From Haberlea rhodopensis (Eukaryota > Streptophyta > Magnoliopsida > Lamiales > Gesneriaceae), in assembly GCA_907163345.1 (NCBI GenBank), contig CAJQUN010000035.1:2105973-2169972 (forward strand): DNA of 64,000 bases, written 5' to 3'. Position numbers and translations under genes: made by a program. Each line of letters opens with the position of its first letter. Position 1 is the stretch's first letter. Shown here piece by piece: positions 46,100-56,557 of this stretch. The notes beneath the pieces are model-generated. The model made no database searches, had not been told where the DNA came from, and was given only the letters and a program-made list of their open reading frames with translations.

Positions 46100-46269
46100 A
46101 GTGGTATGAGAGCCTATGTCGGCTCTTATAGCTTCCACACTCAAGGTTGTATTGATGGTGTTGCTAGAAGGAAGAATGTCAGGCTCAAGGGTGGTCCAGC
46201 AACCTGAGAGGCATGAGAAGGCATCGAAGAAAGGCCCAAGGCTAGTCGAGGGAACCATCGGTCGACTTT

Positions 46270-47504
46270 ATGGGTGGCATGGATAACCAGATGACCCAAC
46301 TAGAGCAAATCATGGCGGATCACTCCCAAGCCTTTGAGGAGAACACCTCATGGGAGGAGTTTCAAGGCCAATTACTCCAACAAATTAACTCTGCCAATTT
46401 TGATGTGAAGAATCAATTTGATGCATTTAGGGGCATGATTGAGGCCTTGCAAGAGGAGTTCCAAACTATCAAGGACGATATGGTCCTATACAAGCGAGCC
46501 ATGACCTATGCAGGGGATCATGTGCCCATGACACCAGCACCGATCGATTTTCCAAGGCCAAAACCATACAATGGGGATTGAAATGCCAAGGAACTCGACA
46601 ACTTTTTGTGGAACTTGGAGCAATATTTTGCTGCCTTGAATGTACGGGATCATGAGTCCAAGACTAGCACGACGCCCTTATTCTTGGCCGATACAGAAAC
46701 ATTATGGTGGAGGAGGCGTCACACTGACATTTAGTGAGGCACATGCCACATGGAAACATGCGAAGATTTTAAGGCCGAGCTCAAACATCAATTCTACCCC
46801 GAGAATATGGAGTATATTGGTCATGGTAGGCTACGCCGACTCACACACAACAAAACCAGAAATGAGTACATCAATGAGTTCTAGGAGATCATCTTGCAGA
46901 TCCGAAGTTGACAAATCGAGAGGCATTATTCGTATTCCTTGATGGGCTCAAGCCGTGGGCAAGGCAAGAACTCCAACGCCGTCACGTGCAAGATTTTACT
47001 ACGGCAATTGCATTTGCCAATATCCTTATTGAGTTGCACCCCTCCAACGACGACAATAACAAAAGCAAGAAGGATGATGAGGTCAAAGTTGTGGGAATCA
47101 ACCAGTCAAGCTCAAGCCAGAACCACAACAAAGACAATACACTGTGACCGTCGAGCAACAAGTCCAATGACCAGGGCTGGACTCACTACCTTTGTTACCA
47201 GACTGACCAAATCATGGCCAATTGCTCGATGGTGGACAAGCTAGCAACCCTGACAGACAAAGAGATGGAACCGTAAGAGGAAGCATACAAATCGGATCTC
47301 TACCACTCCTCAATGTCGTCAAGGCAAAGGTGGAGCCAACCAAAAGACTCAAGGGTGGGTATACGTTCGTGAATGCCTTGGGCAAGGGACAACAAGTCAG
47401 GCATTGGTGGACAAGAACCACACACAACTTCATTCGTGAGGAGACATCGAAGAAGCTTGGGCTTGCCATCACTCCAACCGGTGGTTCAATCCAATCAGCA
47501 ATTG
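46270..47504 (+). pseudogene. gag and protease fragment of truncated Ty3 element
   Basis: 46270-46581 reads a gag N-terminus with FDAFRGMIEALQEEF and PKPYNGD, stopped by a TGA at 46579-46581. The frame continues with AKELDNFLWNLEQYFAALNV, then frameshifts near 46690. Later segments FVFLDGLKPWARQELQRR (about 46925) and, near 47290-47490, an aspartic-protease-like region (THNFIREETSKKLGL) remain. Where D-T-G would be expected the text is WWTRTTHNF, so the active site is mutated. Not functional. Confidence 0.82.
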
Positions 47505-49201
47505 TGTGATATCTCATATGAATCTGATATTTAATTATCATATGAAATGGTTAATCATCATATTAAGTGATGTTTGATGTGGAAGGTTTATAGTAGTGAT
47601 TGATGTGGGGGATGAACTATTAAGAAGAAAAGAGAAAGGACTCAATTTCACACCAAATATAAAAAGGATTAACTTGCAAGTGGGGGAGGGTCACATTGAT
47701 AAGATGATTAGACGTGAAGGACTAAATGGCAAATAATATTCTTTAAATCCTCAAAATCTGATTTGTCAATGAGATAACGATTAAACCAAAACCCCAAATT
47801 TCTCTTCTCTTCAATTCCTAAAATTCTTGACCAATTCTTCATCTTTTCTTGTAGAAATTTGCAAGAAAGCTTTGGGTAAGTAATTTATACCTTCAAACCT
47901 GTTTGAATAGAATTTATCTGTTTTGATGTTGTGTATGTTATTGGTGTGTTTATCTTTTGATGAAATTTGGTTGCAGTTGAGCAAGGATGAAATAATTTGT
48001 GATATGAAGAAAACAGGTAGATTATGATGTTTTGATGTTATATGGTTGAATGATTTGAGGTATGTGATGATATACTTGTTAGTGAAAATGGAAGTTGTTA
48101 AAAAAATGGTGAAATGCGAGTTACAGGCCCGAGCGGTCGATCGATAAGTTGCGCCGATCGAACGAGTGAAGTGTATAAAAATTTCTGTCTTTGGCAATCG
48201 ATCGAGCGAGATGGGTAATCGATCGAGGAAGGTTGCGCGATCGATCAACCATTATCACCGATCGATCGGGCAGTGTAAAAATGGGATTTTTATTACATTT
48301 TGCTATTTTCGATTTATGGCATGCCTAGATGTATTATATGATACATTTTCATAAGAAATGTGATTATGATTGCTAATAATAAGATATTGAGATATCATGA
48401 CACTAATATCTTATATGTGTGTAGAGCCATCACATAACACATAACATCGAGCAGGGTAAAGAGTTATTGCTAGTTATAGCTCTATCTATTTTGGATATTA
48501 TTGCTGATTAATGCCATGTGAGAGATATGTCATTGTTGGGCATATGCGTTGGCTGTTATTTGTTGATGCCATATATTTGTTGACGCCATATGAGAGGTAT
48601 GTCATTGTTGGGTATATGCTTTGGCAGTTATTGAGGTTGATGCCATGAGAGCTATGCTACTGTTGAGCATATGCTTTGGCATGTGAGGTATGCTCTTGTT
48701 GGGCATATGCTATGACTGTTATAACGTGTGAGGAAGGAAATATGATATGTGCCGAGAATATGGGACGTGAAGGCTGAACCACTGACATATGACGCTAAGA
48801 GGCATATCATATCGGTCCCGTTATAACATGATATTGATTGAAATATGTGAGGACATATTGAGCGTGTATATTGTGTTTCAAGGTATATACATGGGGTATA
48901 TACAGGAACAACCAGGAAGGAGTATTAAAAATGCATAAAATTACAGGAAGTTGCTTATCCAGTTTTATGTATTATATTGATGTTGAATTGTAAACATCAT
49001 TTCTATATTTTTTTGTAGGAACTCATAGCTGGGGGAAAGCCGGCATTGTGAGCCTACTTTCTGCTGCTAGGAATTAAACTGATCGAGATTGGATGATTTG
49101 TGCTATGTAAATGATACACAAGATGTGATGTATATGAATAGTGTAAGCACAAAATTCAGTTAAAAATCTTGATCAATAGTAATAGGATCTTAATCCTAAC
49201 A
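47505..49201 (+). mobile_element. Solo LTR-like sequence of a chromovirus
   Basis: Runs from TGTGATATCTC to AGGATCTTAATCCTAACA, start and end words that resemble those of the young chromovirus LTR (TGTGACATCC ... AGGGTCCTTACA). Length 1697 bp. It carries a GATCGATC array (48139-48267) at a similar depth (about 640 bp) as in that LTR, and several GGCATATGC-type short repeats (about 48520-48720). No primer site or polypurine tract with pol is attached. No duplication found, so borders are approximate. Confidence 0.6.
48139..48267. repeat. GATCGATC palindrome array in solo LTR-like sequence
   Basis: Full or one-off cores begin at 48139, 48156, 48196, 48217, 48239 and 48260: steps 17, 40, 21, 22 and 21 bp. 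The last two are perfect GATCGATC. Text between cores differs from the arrays at 35667 and 52494. Confidence 0.85.
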
Positions 49202-50689
49202 CTTAAAGACTGTGATAATGATTAAGATGACGATGCACCACATATTCTTATTTCTTAAAGATAATGGCATTCTTAATTTCCAGCTGCCCCCAAACAATGC
49301 TGTGCCAGAGGGACATCCATCTTTGTTCCCTATGTTTCTTGTATTCATCCTGAGTGTTTTCCAATGTGTTCCGCTTCAATAAGATATCTCATAGATTGAA
49401 CTTCGAGCCATGAATAGCAATAGATCCGAACTTTGTTTGCAAAGCTACAGGTGAAGAATGAGATGTGTCTTCATCGACTTGTTGGCAAAAAAACATAAAG
49501 TGATTGCGCTTGATCGAGTTGAATTCCTCTCCTTAAAAGATTATGTTTAGTTGGGATTCTATTATGCATTAACTTCCATAAGAACACAAACTTGGGCGAT
49601 GTTTTTCATCTGCATTAGTAAGTAGTACGCTGATTGCACGGTATATATCTTCGAAGAGTCGTGCTTCCATTCACATCTGTCAGCCATGCCTGCATGAGGG
49701 TGATAACCTTCAAAAAAATTGTTGAATAAGATAATAGAATTAATTCCTAATTGATTCCTATTGAAACAAGTTTTTCTCCACCTCCATCTCCATATCCGTA
49801 CTCCCTTTCACAAATTATCAAATATACCCATATATTTGTCATAACAAGAATTCGATTTTTTGATACACCATCACACCATGTGATGTGTCGAAAATAATAT
49901 TCGACACATATTCAACACGAAAACATGTGTTGTTTGACTTTAGGAAAAATACATATTTAATAATTTTTGAGTTCTATTGCAGTAGGGAAGCCACATAAAC
50001 TATATTGGCTATTAAAACTTGACATGACTTGTGCTTGCACAATTTTATACACCATTTAATCTCACTAATTCGTGTCATTGGAATGAAATTATGAATATAT
50101 GATTATATTAGGATGAAATTAATTTTGTTATTATGAAAATATTATGACTTGAGAGAGTCATAAAAACTTTAAGGTTGAATTTGGATTAAAGGATTTGAAA
50201 TGAACTCAAATTTATCGGTTATGTTTGAGTTTGAAGTAGATATCCAAATTCCCCATTCCTCTTGCTTCCTTTCCATTTTAGGATGATTTGAAATGATAAC
50301 AAACTATATGTCATCTCAAATCCATGAATTTCAGATGATTAGATTTTTAATTCTTTCCTTCAAATCAAATCATTCAATTCAAATGCTACCCAATATTTAT
50401 TATTCTTTCAAGTGGCATATCCATCGGTAGTATTGGAGAGTTCAACCTAGCATAAGGATATTGACTTCATGATTCATGAAATGGTCCAAATTTGTTTTTG
50501 CGTATATAGGATCCTCATAAAAATTGGATCCTGCAAGTCCAACTCAAATTTGAACATGTAACACACTCATGCTAGAGTCTCATTTCCCTGCAATAAATCC
50601 CTACAGTAGCGGAACTTTCGAAAGCCAATCACCCATTGTCCTCTTGGGAGCGTATTGATCAGGAGAGTTTACCATATCTCTTTTGATTC
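49202..50689. other. Spacer, no gene assigned
   Basis: A minus-strand stretch at about 49260-49390 reads like a short piece of coding sequence (EYKKHREQRWMSLWHSIVWGQ) but is bounded by stops and I do not recognise the family. It may be a gene relic. The remainder to 50689 is AT-rich without motifs. Confidence 0.35.
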
Positions 50690-51423
50690 TTTTCAACACT
50701 GAGGACAATGTTTCATTTAATTTTGGGGGAGTGACTTGCATATTTTACGTGTTTAATGCTGTGTGCTGAAATAAGAACTTGAATTATCCAATTATGAGCT
50801 AAATTTTATTTTTTAAGAGTTCACACTTGAGAAAAGAATGAATTATAATAGTTGATGTTATTCAATGAGGATATTGATATTGCTATAATATGGACTTGAA
50901 TTTTGATGCTTGTTAGACTTGTACATGAATATCATTTGTTGAGTAGCATGTCATGACGAATATATTGAGCACATTGAGTCATGATATTTGTGGATTGCAT
51001 GTTGAATAATGATAGTTTGTGAACTCGATGATTCTTCTTGAACATCGTAGAGTTATTTATCACGGTTTATTTAACAATAAATTCTAAGCACACGTTGACT
51101 CAATACCACGAATTATACCGCAAGCGCATGTTTGTCAAGTGTTAGTATAGTATTTTGAAGAACAGGTTGTCGAACCCACAAGGACTAACTGTAAGTACCA
51201 AATAAGACGCTTTTAACTATATTTAGCATATGACAATGAGTTGAATAAAATATTAATTAACTAAAATTAAACTATTACTGATGATCCAACCAAGCAAATC
51301 AAAATTAACGAGGAAAATACAATTGAGAAGATTATCAAGATTCATGTTCATCGTTGTAATCCTCTATGACCCTCGATTGAATATTGACCGCTTTATTTTT
51401 AAACAGAAAATATTTCAAACTAG
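50690..51423. mobile_element. Athila-type retrotransposon remnants
   Basis: 50695-50740 on the plus strand reads CACTGAGGACAATG ... TTTTGGGGGAGTG, the well-known post-pol and polypurine stretch of plant Athila/Tat elements. At 51105-51220 lies a diverged copy of the LTR end found at 51424-51545 (ACCGCAAG-GCA-G ... GGTTGTCGAACCCACA-GGACTA). These are separate fragments in different orientations; no coding region is left. Confidence 0.55.
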
Positions 51424-52941
51424 TGTGAAGCGATTCTACCGCAAGTGCACGGTGTCAAGTTTTAGTATAGTGAAATGGAAGTAAAGGTTGTCGAATCCAC
51501 AGGGACTAATGTATAAGTACCAAATAAGACTAGCAAAATTATATTTAGCCTACGATTGAAACGGGGGTAGATTAATTAAAACAGAACTAGAACTAAAGTG
51601 TCAGAATGAAATAAAATCAAAGGGTTCCGGATATGCAAAGGTAATTCGCTCGAGAAATTGATCTCGCTTCGTTCAACTATGTTCTCTTCAAAGATTCGTT
51701 TGAATAATAAATTACCAAACAATTGATTCTTAAGGTGAAAGGTTTTCAATAATATTCAATACACTCTCTCGAGCTGTAAAGAAACTAATATCAAATTAGA
51801 ACACGTCACTCTCGTGCACCTATTTACTAATCCAATATTGCATAAATCTTCAAAACCTCGTTCCTCTAAATCTCTCGATTTAAAGTTCTCACGTATGCGA
51901 TTTCATCTCTCGATCTCAATCTTAACATACACCATGAATTAATTTAGCGTATTATAACGTTATCTCTCGATCTCGGTTATAACTCACAGATTTCAACCAA
52001 AGTTAGCTAGGCTTTGATCTTAATAAGCGTTTAATTCATGAACATAAGAACTCAATCCACTCAAACACGAACGAATCAATAAATGAAACATAATTTCACT
52101 AAAACTCAATAAAATAAACTAGATTCAATTCAAGTCAATTACATAAGAAGTTTAATCGTCTCTCGACCTCAAAAACATCAAATTAAAATGAAAATAAAAT
52201 AAATCAAAGTTTAGAAATACGACAAACGGCTGGAATGAATCCATGCGTTGCACCGTGATTTCTTCTCTTGCTCCTTCCTTGCACTCCGGAAATTATTGGC
52301 TCAAGCTTGGACAAAGAATGGAGAAGATGGCTTCCTCTCGGTCTTCCAGGCGGCGGCTAGGGTTTGGGTGTGTGTTTTTCGGTGGTTTTCGCCTCTTAGA
52401 TCTGATATCTCATGATATGGAAATGATCCATATTTGTAGCCACCGAGAATCAATTCAAAAATGGAAGATAAGATTTTCCAGAATTTGTGTATCGATCGAT
52501 CTAGAATTTCGTCCGATCGATCGGTGCACTGTTCACTTCAGTCTTTGGAAATCACTGCCTCGCTCGCTCGATCGAGATTATCCTTCCGATCGATCGATCC
52601 TTCGATAAAATTGGTGCTGATGTCTCTGCCTCGATCGATCGATCGAGACAAAATCTCGATCGATCGGTGCTTTGAAAACTTTGCTTCTCAACACACTGCC
52701 TGGCTCGATCGATCGAGAAATAATCTCGATCGATCGAAGCTCCAAAAAATCCAACTTCTTCATTTGATCTCTTTTTCGTCTCGATTTCACCCGTTTTCTT
52801 CATTTTAGCTCATTTCTTCCATTTCCGACCTATTTTCCTGAAACAAACAAATAAACACCAAAAAGCATAATATCATCCAGGAAAAAGTACGAAAAACGGG
52901 AAGAAATTACCGCTAAAAACACGTAAAAACTAAGTCTATCA
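51424..52941 (-). repeat. 3' LTR of Athila-type element
   Basis: On the minus strand it starts TGATAGACTTAG, right after AAGTTTGGGGGAGT, and ends CACCGTGCACTTGCGGT ... CGCTTCACA. The length is about 1518 bp. The GATCGATC array lies 206-447 bp from its start. The second LTR is not in the window. Confidence 0.7.
52494..52735. repeat. GATCGATC palindrome array in Athila-type LTR
   Basis: Cores start at 52494, 52515, 52570 (one-off), 52588/52592, 52633/52637, 52658, 52707 and 52728. Pairs 21 bp apart (52494-52515, 52637-52658, 52707-52728) are separated by about 50 bp. Paired cores form hairpin arms, for example CGATCGATCGAGA facing TCTCGATCGATCG around a 4-5 base loop at 52706-52736. Confidence 0.92.
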
Positions 52942-52955
52942 ACTCCCCCAAACTT

Positions 52956-54226
52956 GGACTTGATCGTCATCGAGCAAGCAATAAGCTCAAAAAGTAGAGT
53001 TAAACTTAATACTTTGAATAAATCATCATCACAACATAGCGTACAAGCTCAGCAATCCCACTTACACATCAATGAGAGTCATTCAAAGTTCAACATGAAG
53101 CACTTTCTCCTAAGCTAAACAGTACATCGCAATATCGGAACGTGCATGTGTGTTATTGTCAAACATGAGTTACATACATATCTTTAAGATCAACATGTGC
53201 CATAAAAACTCAAAGTCAAGATTACTTTGGATTACTCTACAAATCTACTATCCAGCGCTTCTCCACTAATGTAATTATTCCCTAGACTTGGATCAGAAGG
53301 TCTTTAAAGCTTAATAGCGTTAGGCCTTTTGGTGTCGGCTCCAAAGAAAAGGTAGGATGAAAGCAAAGAAGAGAGTATAATAGAATCAGTTCAATTTTTT
53401 TTCGCACAACATTGAGCTTCTCTTCAACTTTTTCTAGCCTTGGCCACTTTGGGTCTTATTTGAATGTTTTCATTTTTTTTTCAAGGCTTTTCTCTACATC
53501 TTTTCTTATTGCTCATTCTTTTGTTCATTTTGTTTTTCACAATGAACTCATCTACATATACAAATTAGTGCACATAATGAGATTCATTATACTCCCTTAG
53601 GGACGGATAGAATTTATCATTTAGGCTCAATCCAAGGTAGGTATAATGAGTTGGCCACAAATGTCGAATGGGGTCTAGTTATATGCAATGCATATACCAT
53701 TCTTTTTTTTTTCAATAAGGCTCAAGAGGGGACACTAAGGAATGATGTACACAAGGTCAGCTTGAAAGGCTCAAACGGTCCAAAGATCACCTAAATCATC
53801 TCCAAGTCAAGTTCCTAATTATAAACTTCGCCTCAAAGTGCTTTCAAATAGATTGTAGAGTTTTCTAAGATACTCAAGACAAATCCTAGTTAACACAAGT
53901 TTTCACTTTATTCAGTACATACTTCACTCAATCATGACTCAAATCGTGCTCAAAGTATTCCTCAATTTTGATATAAGTTCAACAAAGGATCAATACAAAC
54001 AAGTTAAACATTTTCATAACTCCTATCTAGATGGGGATTAATTTCATCATGTAGTACCATTGCAAATCCAACTCATCATTTTTCAAGTATAACTCATTTT
54101 CTAAAAAAAAAAAATTTGTGATAGCGCTCAAGGACGAATTAGTCTCAGAAATGTGCAGTCATGCAAGGAAAAGAAACAAGACAAGTAGCAGAATGCAAAA
54201 ACAAGATATATACAAATATACAAACC
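52956..54226. other. Non-coding part of the Athila-type element
   Basis: Low-complexity, AT-rich sequence with short ORFs only (for example 53412-53600). It corresponds to the long untranslated stretch between the last ORF and the 3' LTR in Athila-type elements. No tandem array is visible. Confidence 0.45.
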
Positions 54227-54308
54227 CCCCCAAACTTAATATGTGCATTGCCCTCAATGAACAAGAAAATAAATGCAATGGCAAAAACACATACCATGAC
54301 AACGATCG

Positions 54309-55604
54309 TCACTGATCGTCGTCCTCATCATGCTCCGGAGGGTGAACTGTGTAATGATGCTCCTCGCTCTGATATGGCGGAAATGGTGGGTACTCAGAAG
54401 GTGGGGGTGCATGCGACTGATATGGTGGAAAGTGTGGCTCTGGCGGGAACTGGAAACCTGGGAAGCCCTGGGCCATGGCAGTGTTCCATGCACTCTGGTA
54501 GTGCATGAACTCCATCTGACGCTGAGCTACCTGCTCATGGTCCATCTGCAATGCTCTCTGCATGCTATGAATGTCCTGCTGCATGCTATGAATACTCTGC
54601 TGCTCCAGGCAAATATCTTGGAGATCCCTGTGAAGAGAGTCCAATGTAATGCGTGTATGCTCTGCAGCAGAGGATGATGATGCTCCGGCCTGTCTAGTGT
54701 CCGAGGGTCATGGTGCAGCCCTTCTTCGGCCTGTAGGTGGTGGTGGACCGTCAACAACAATCGGGGTCTTTGGTGGAAGTAGCTCCTCGTCCTCTCCCCA
54801 TTGCACTCCGCATCTCTTGCATAAAGCCGTGATGGTAGATGGAAACGGCAGTGCGGAGGTAGGTGGGCTGCTACCAATCTCATGGATGTGATCACTAATG
54901 ATCTCACCCAAATCCACGTCCTGCCCTGTGAGAATGGCAAAAACCAGGGCCGCTCTGTCTTTTGTCACCTCAGAAGTGTGGGTCGAAGGCATGACCCGTG
55001 AGGCGACAAATGAGAACCATGCTTGGGCCTCTGGTGTCAAATGTTTCTTGAGAACCACCCGTGGCTCTCCTTTGTCGTTCCGCTGCCAATCTACTCCCGG
55101 CATGCCAATAACTGCGAGTACCTCATCATAATTGATCGTACTCTTTCGAAAGGATTGGTACGCACAGTTATGTATGAATGGCATCCGGTAAATATTATTG
55201 ATTGCTGCCTGATCAACAAGCACATCCTTCCCTCGGACAAAAACATTTGCTCTGTGGCCTGGTGGAATGACTCGGAGATTTGTGTAGAATTCTCTTACCA
55301 GTGGAACCACAGCATCAATCGGTGTTTGAATAAACTGAAACCAACCTCGTCTCCTAACTGCCCTTATGACTGGACATTCAATCTTGTCTAAGCTCATGCC
55401 CCTTTCACGACTGAGGTGTTTCTTGTGATAACTGGAAAACAACTCAGCTGTTGTGGCATTTTCAAACTTCTGTTCGTCATACCCTGGCTCAGAAGTGGTG
55501 GCCTCGGTCTGTTTTTGCTTCTGTGCGGCTTCTGCCTGCTTTGCCTTCTTTTCTTGGAGCCATTGTCTTGCTAAGTTGTTCTCAATTAATTCACTTAACT
55601 GCAA
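54309..55604 (-). pseudogene. Putative plant transposon protein ORF, one nonsense codon
   Basis: 432 codons in one minus-strand frame from ATG 55604, interrupted only by TGA at 54708-54710. The N-terminal 30-60 residues are Lys/Gln/Glu-rich. The middle (about residues 75-260) has the pattern of the putative plant transposon protein family (Transposase_32 type): VVPLVREFYTNL, FVRGKDVLVDQAAINNIY, WFSFVASRVMPSTHTSEV. The C-terminal part after the stop is Gln/Met/His-rich, then Pro/Tyr-rich, ending in an acidic tail. It follows the gag remnant and precedes the 3' untranslated marker, so it takes the place of pol. Biochemical function is unknown. TGA from CGA is a typical methyl-C decay. Confidence 0.75.
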
Positions 55605-55989
55605 CTAAACACCACACCAAAAACACTGCAATGCCAACACCCCGCAACACAAACAGTAATTCCCCCAAACTTTGATTTTTCCTAACCCAATTCAACTACA
55701 ACAAACAATTTGCACCAAGAGATGAAAAGATGTGAGTTTTGAAACCAATTACCAATCAAAAACTCTGATCTTTGAAGAATTTGGCACTTGGCGTGGAATT
55801 CTCTTTTGGATGCACTTCTACCCAATTTGGCTTGTAATTCTTCAAATCTGCAATTGAAATCTCATCAGAACAATTCTTACTTCAATGATTTGAAGTAATC
55901 TGAAAATTTGAGAGAATATGGATGAGAGAAGATGAAAAAATTTGAAAGAGGCGATTTTTCTATGCTGAAGAGGAGAAAAAAAAATTGAC

Positions 55990-56068
55990 GATCGATCGAG
56001 CAATGCAGTAACTCAAATCATATTTTAAAAGTTTCGGGCGATCGATCGAGAATTTTTCTCGATCGATC
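55990..56068. repeat. GATCGATC cluster in Athila-type element, internal
   Basis: Three perfect cores at 55990, 56040 and 56061: steps 50 and 21 bp, the same two spacings as in the LTR arrays. The last two form a hairpin with 14-bp arms and a 3-base loop (CGATCGATCGAGAA against TTCTCGATCGATCG). Confidence 0.92.
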
Positions 56069-56310
56069 GCCAGTACCAGAAGACAAAAAATGAAATTATT
56101 CTCAAAAAATTTCTCTCGGGTTGCCTCGCCTACATCCTTATTGCTCTTGTTTTTACACCTACACTAAAATTTCACGAACTTATTCACGGAAAAACTAAAA
56201 ACACAATAAAAACAAATCAAACTAAAACAAGGAATTAAAACAAAAACTCGAGGAAGGAAAAGAAAGTTCTTAATTTATAGTCCCAAGCTGGACTGTCACC
56301 TCCTCGTCTG

Positions 56311-56532
56311 TCAACTCGACTGCTCCTTCGGATTCTTCACAGAATCACTCGGGAGCGTACCTTGCGTCCTTCCCGAAATCAATGTGGCCAACTGCCCTAT
56401 CTGTACCTCCAGGTTCTTGATCGATGCATCCTGATTCTGCATCCCCACCTCAGTCGATGAAATCAGCTTGGCCATCAGTTCCTCCATACTTGGTTTTTGT
56501 GTGAACCCCGCCTGTGGTTGTGGGTTCAACAC
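56311..56532 (-). pseudogene. Athila-type gag, C-terminal fragment
   Basis: A 73-aa minus-strand frame with NQDASIKNLEVQIGQLATL and QGTLPSDSVKNPKEQ, the hallmark C-terminal segment of Athila-type gag. It ends in a stop instead of running into protease. Its upstream part is removed by the chromovirus that begins at 56558. Confidence 0.85.
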
Positions 56533-56557
56533 ATTCTCCTGGTTTGACCACCTCAGA

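Larger units (their letters stand above)
45597..47504 (+). mobile_element. Truncated Ty3/gypsy element (5' LTR, gag, protease start)
   Basis: A plus-strand element with a short 5' LTR (45597-46099), a primer site TGGTATGAGAGC (46102-46113), a broken gag and the beginning of protease, then nothing further. Its 3' part is missing beyond 47504, where another LTR begins. The short LTR and gag style (NAKELDNFLWNLEQYF) fit small-LTR chromoviruses, but I leave the clade open. Confidence 0.8.
51424..56557 (-). mobile_element. Athila-type element without pol, truncated at 5' end
   Basis: Minus-strand order from right to left: gag C-terminal fragment (56532-56311), GATCGATC cluster, a plant-transposon-protein ORF (55604-54309), the CATTGAGGGCAATG ... 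AAGTTTGGGGGGG marker (54227-54262), a non-coding stretch, PPT-like AAGTTTGGGGGAGT (52942-52955), and a 3' LTR (51424-52941). No protease, RT or integrase motif occurs between gag and the ORF. Its 5' end is cut at 56557 by the chromovirus LTR. This is a non-autonomous or deleted derivative. Confidence 0.75.

Noticed and set aside
54330..54677. Plus-strand Trp-rich 115-aa ORF
   Set aside because: Antisense shadow of the Gln/Met/Pro-rich end of the minus-strand plant-transposon-protein ORF.
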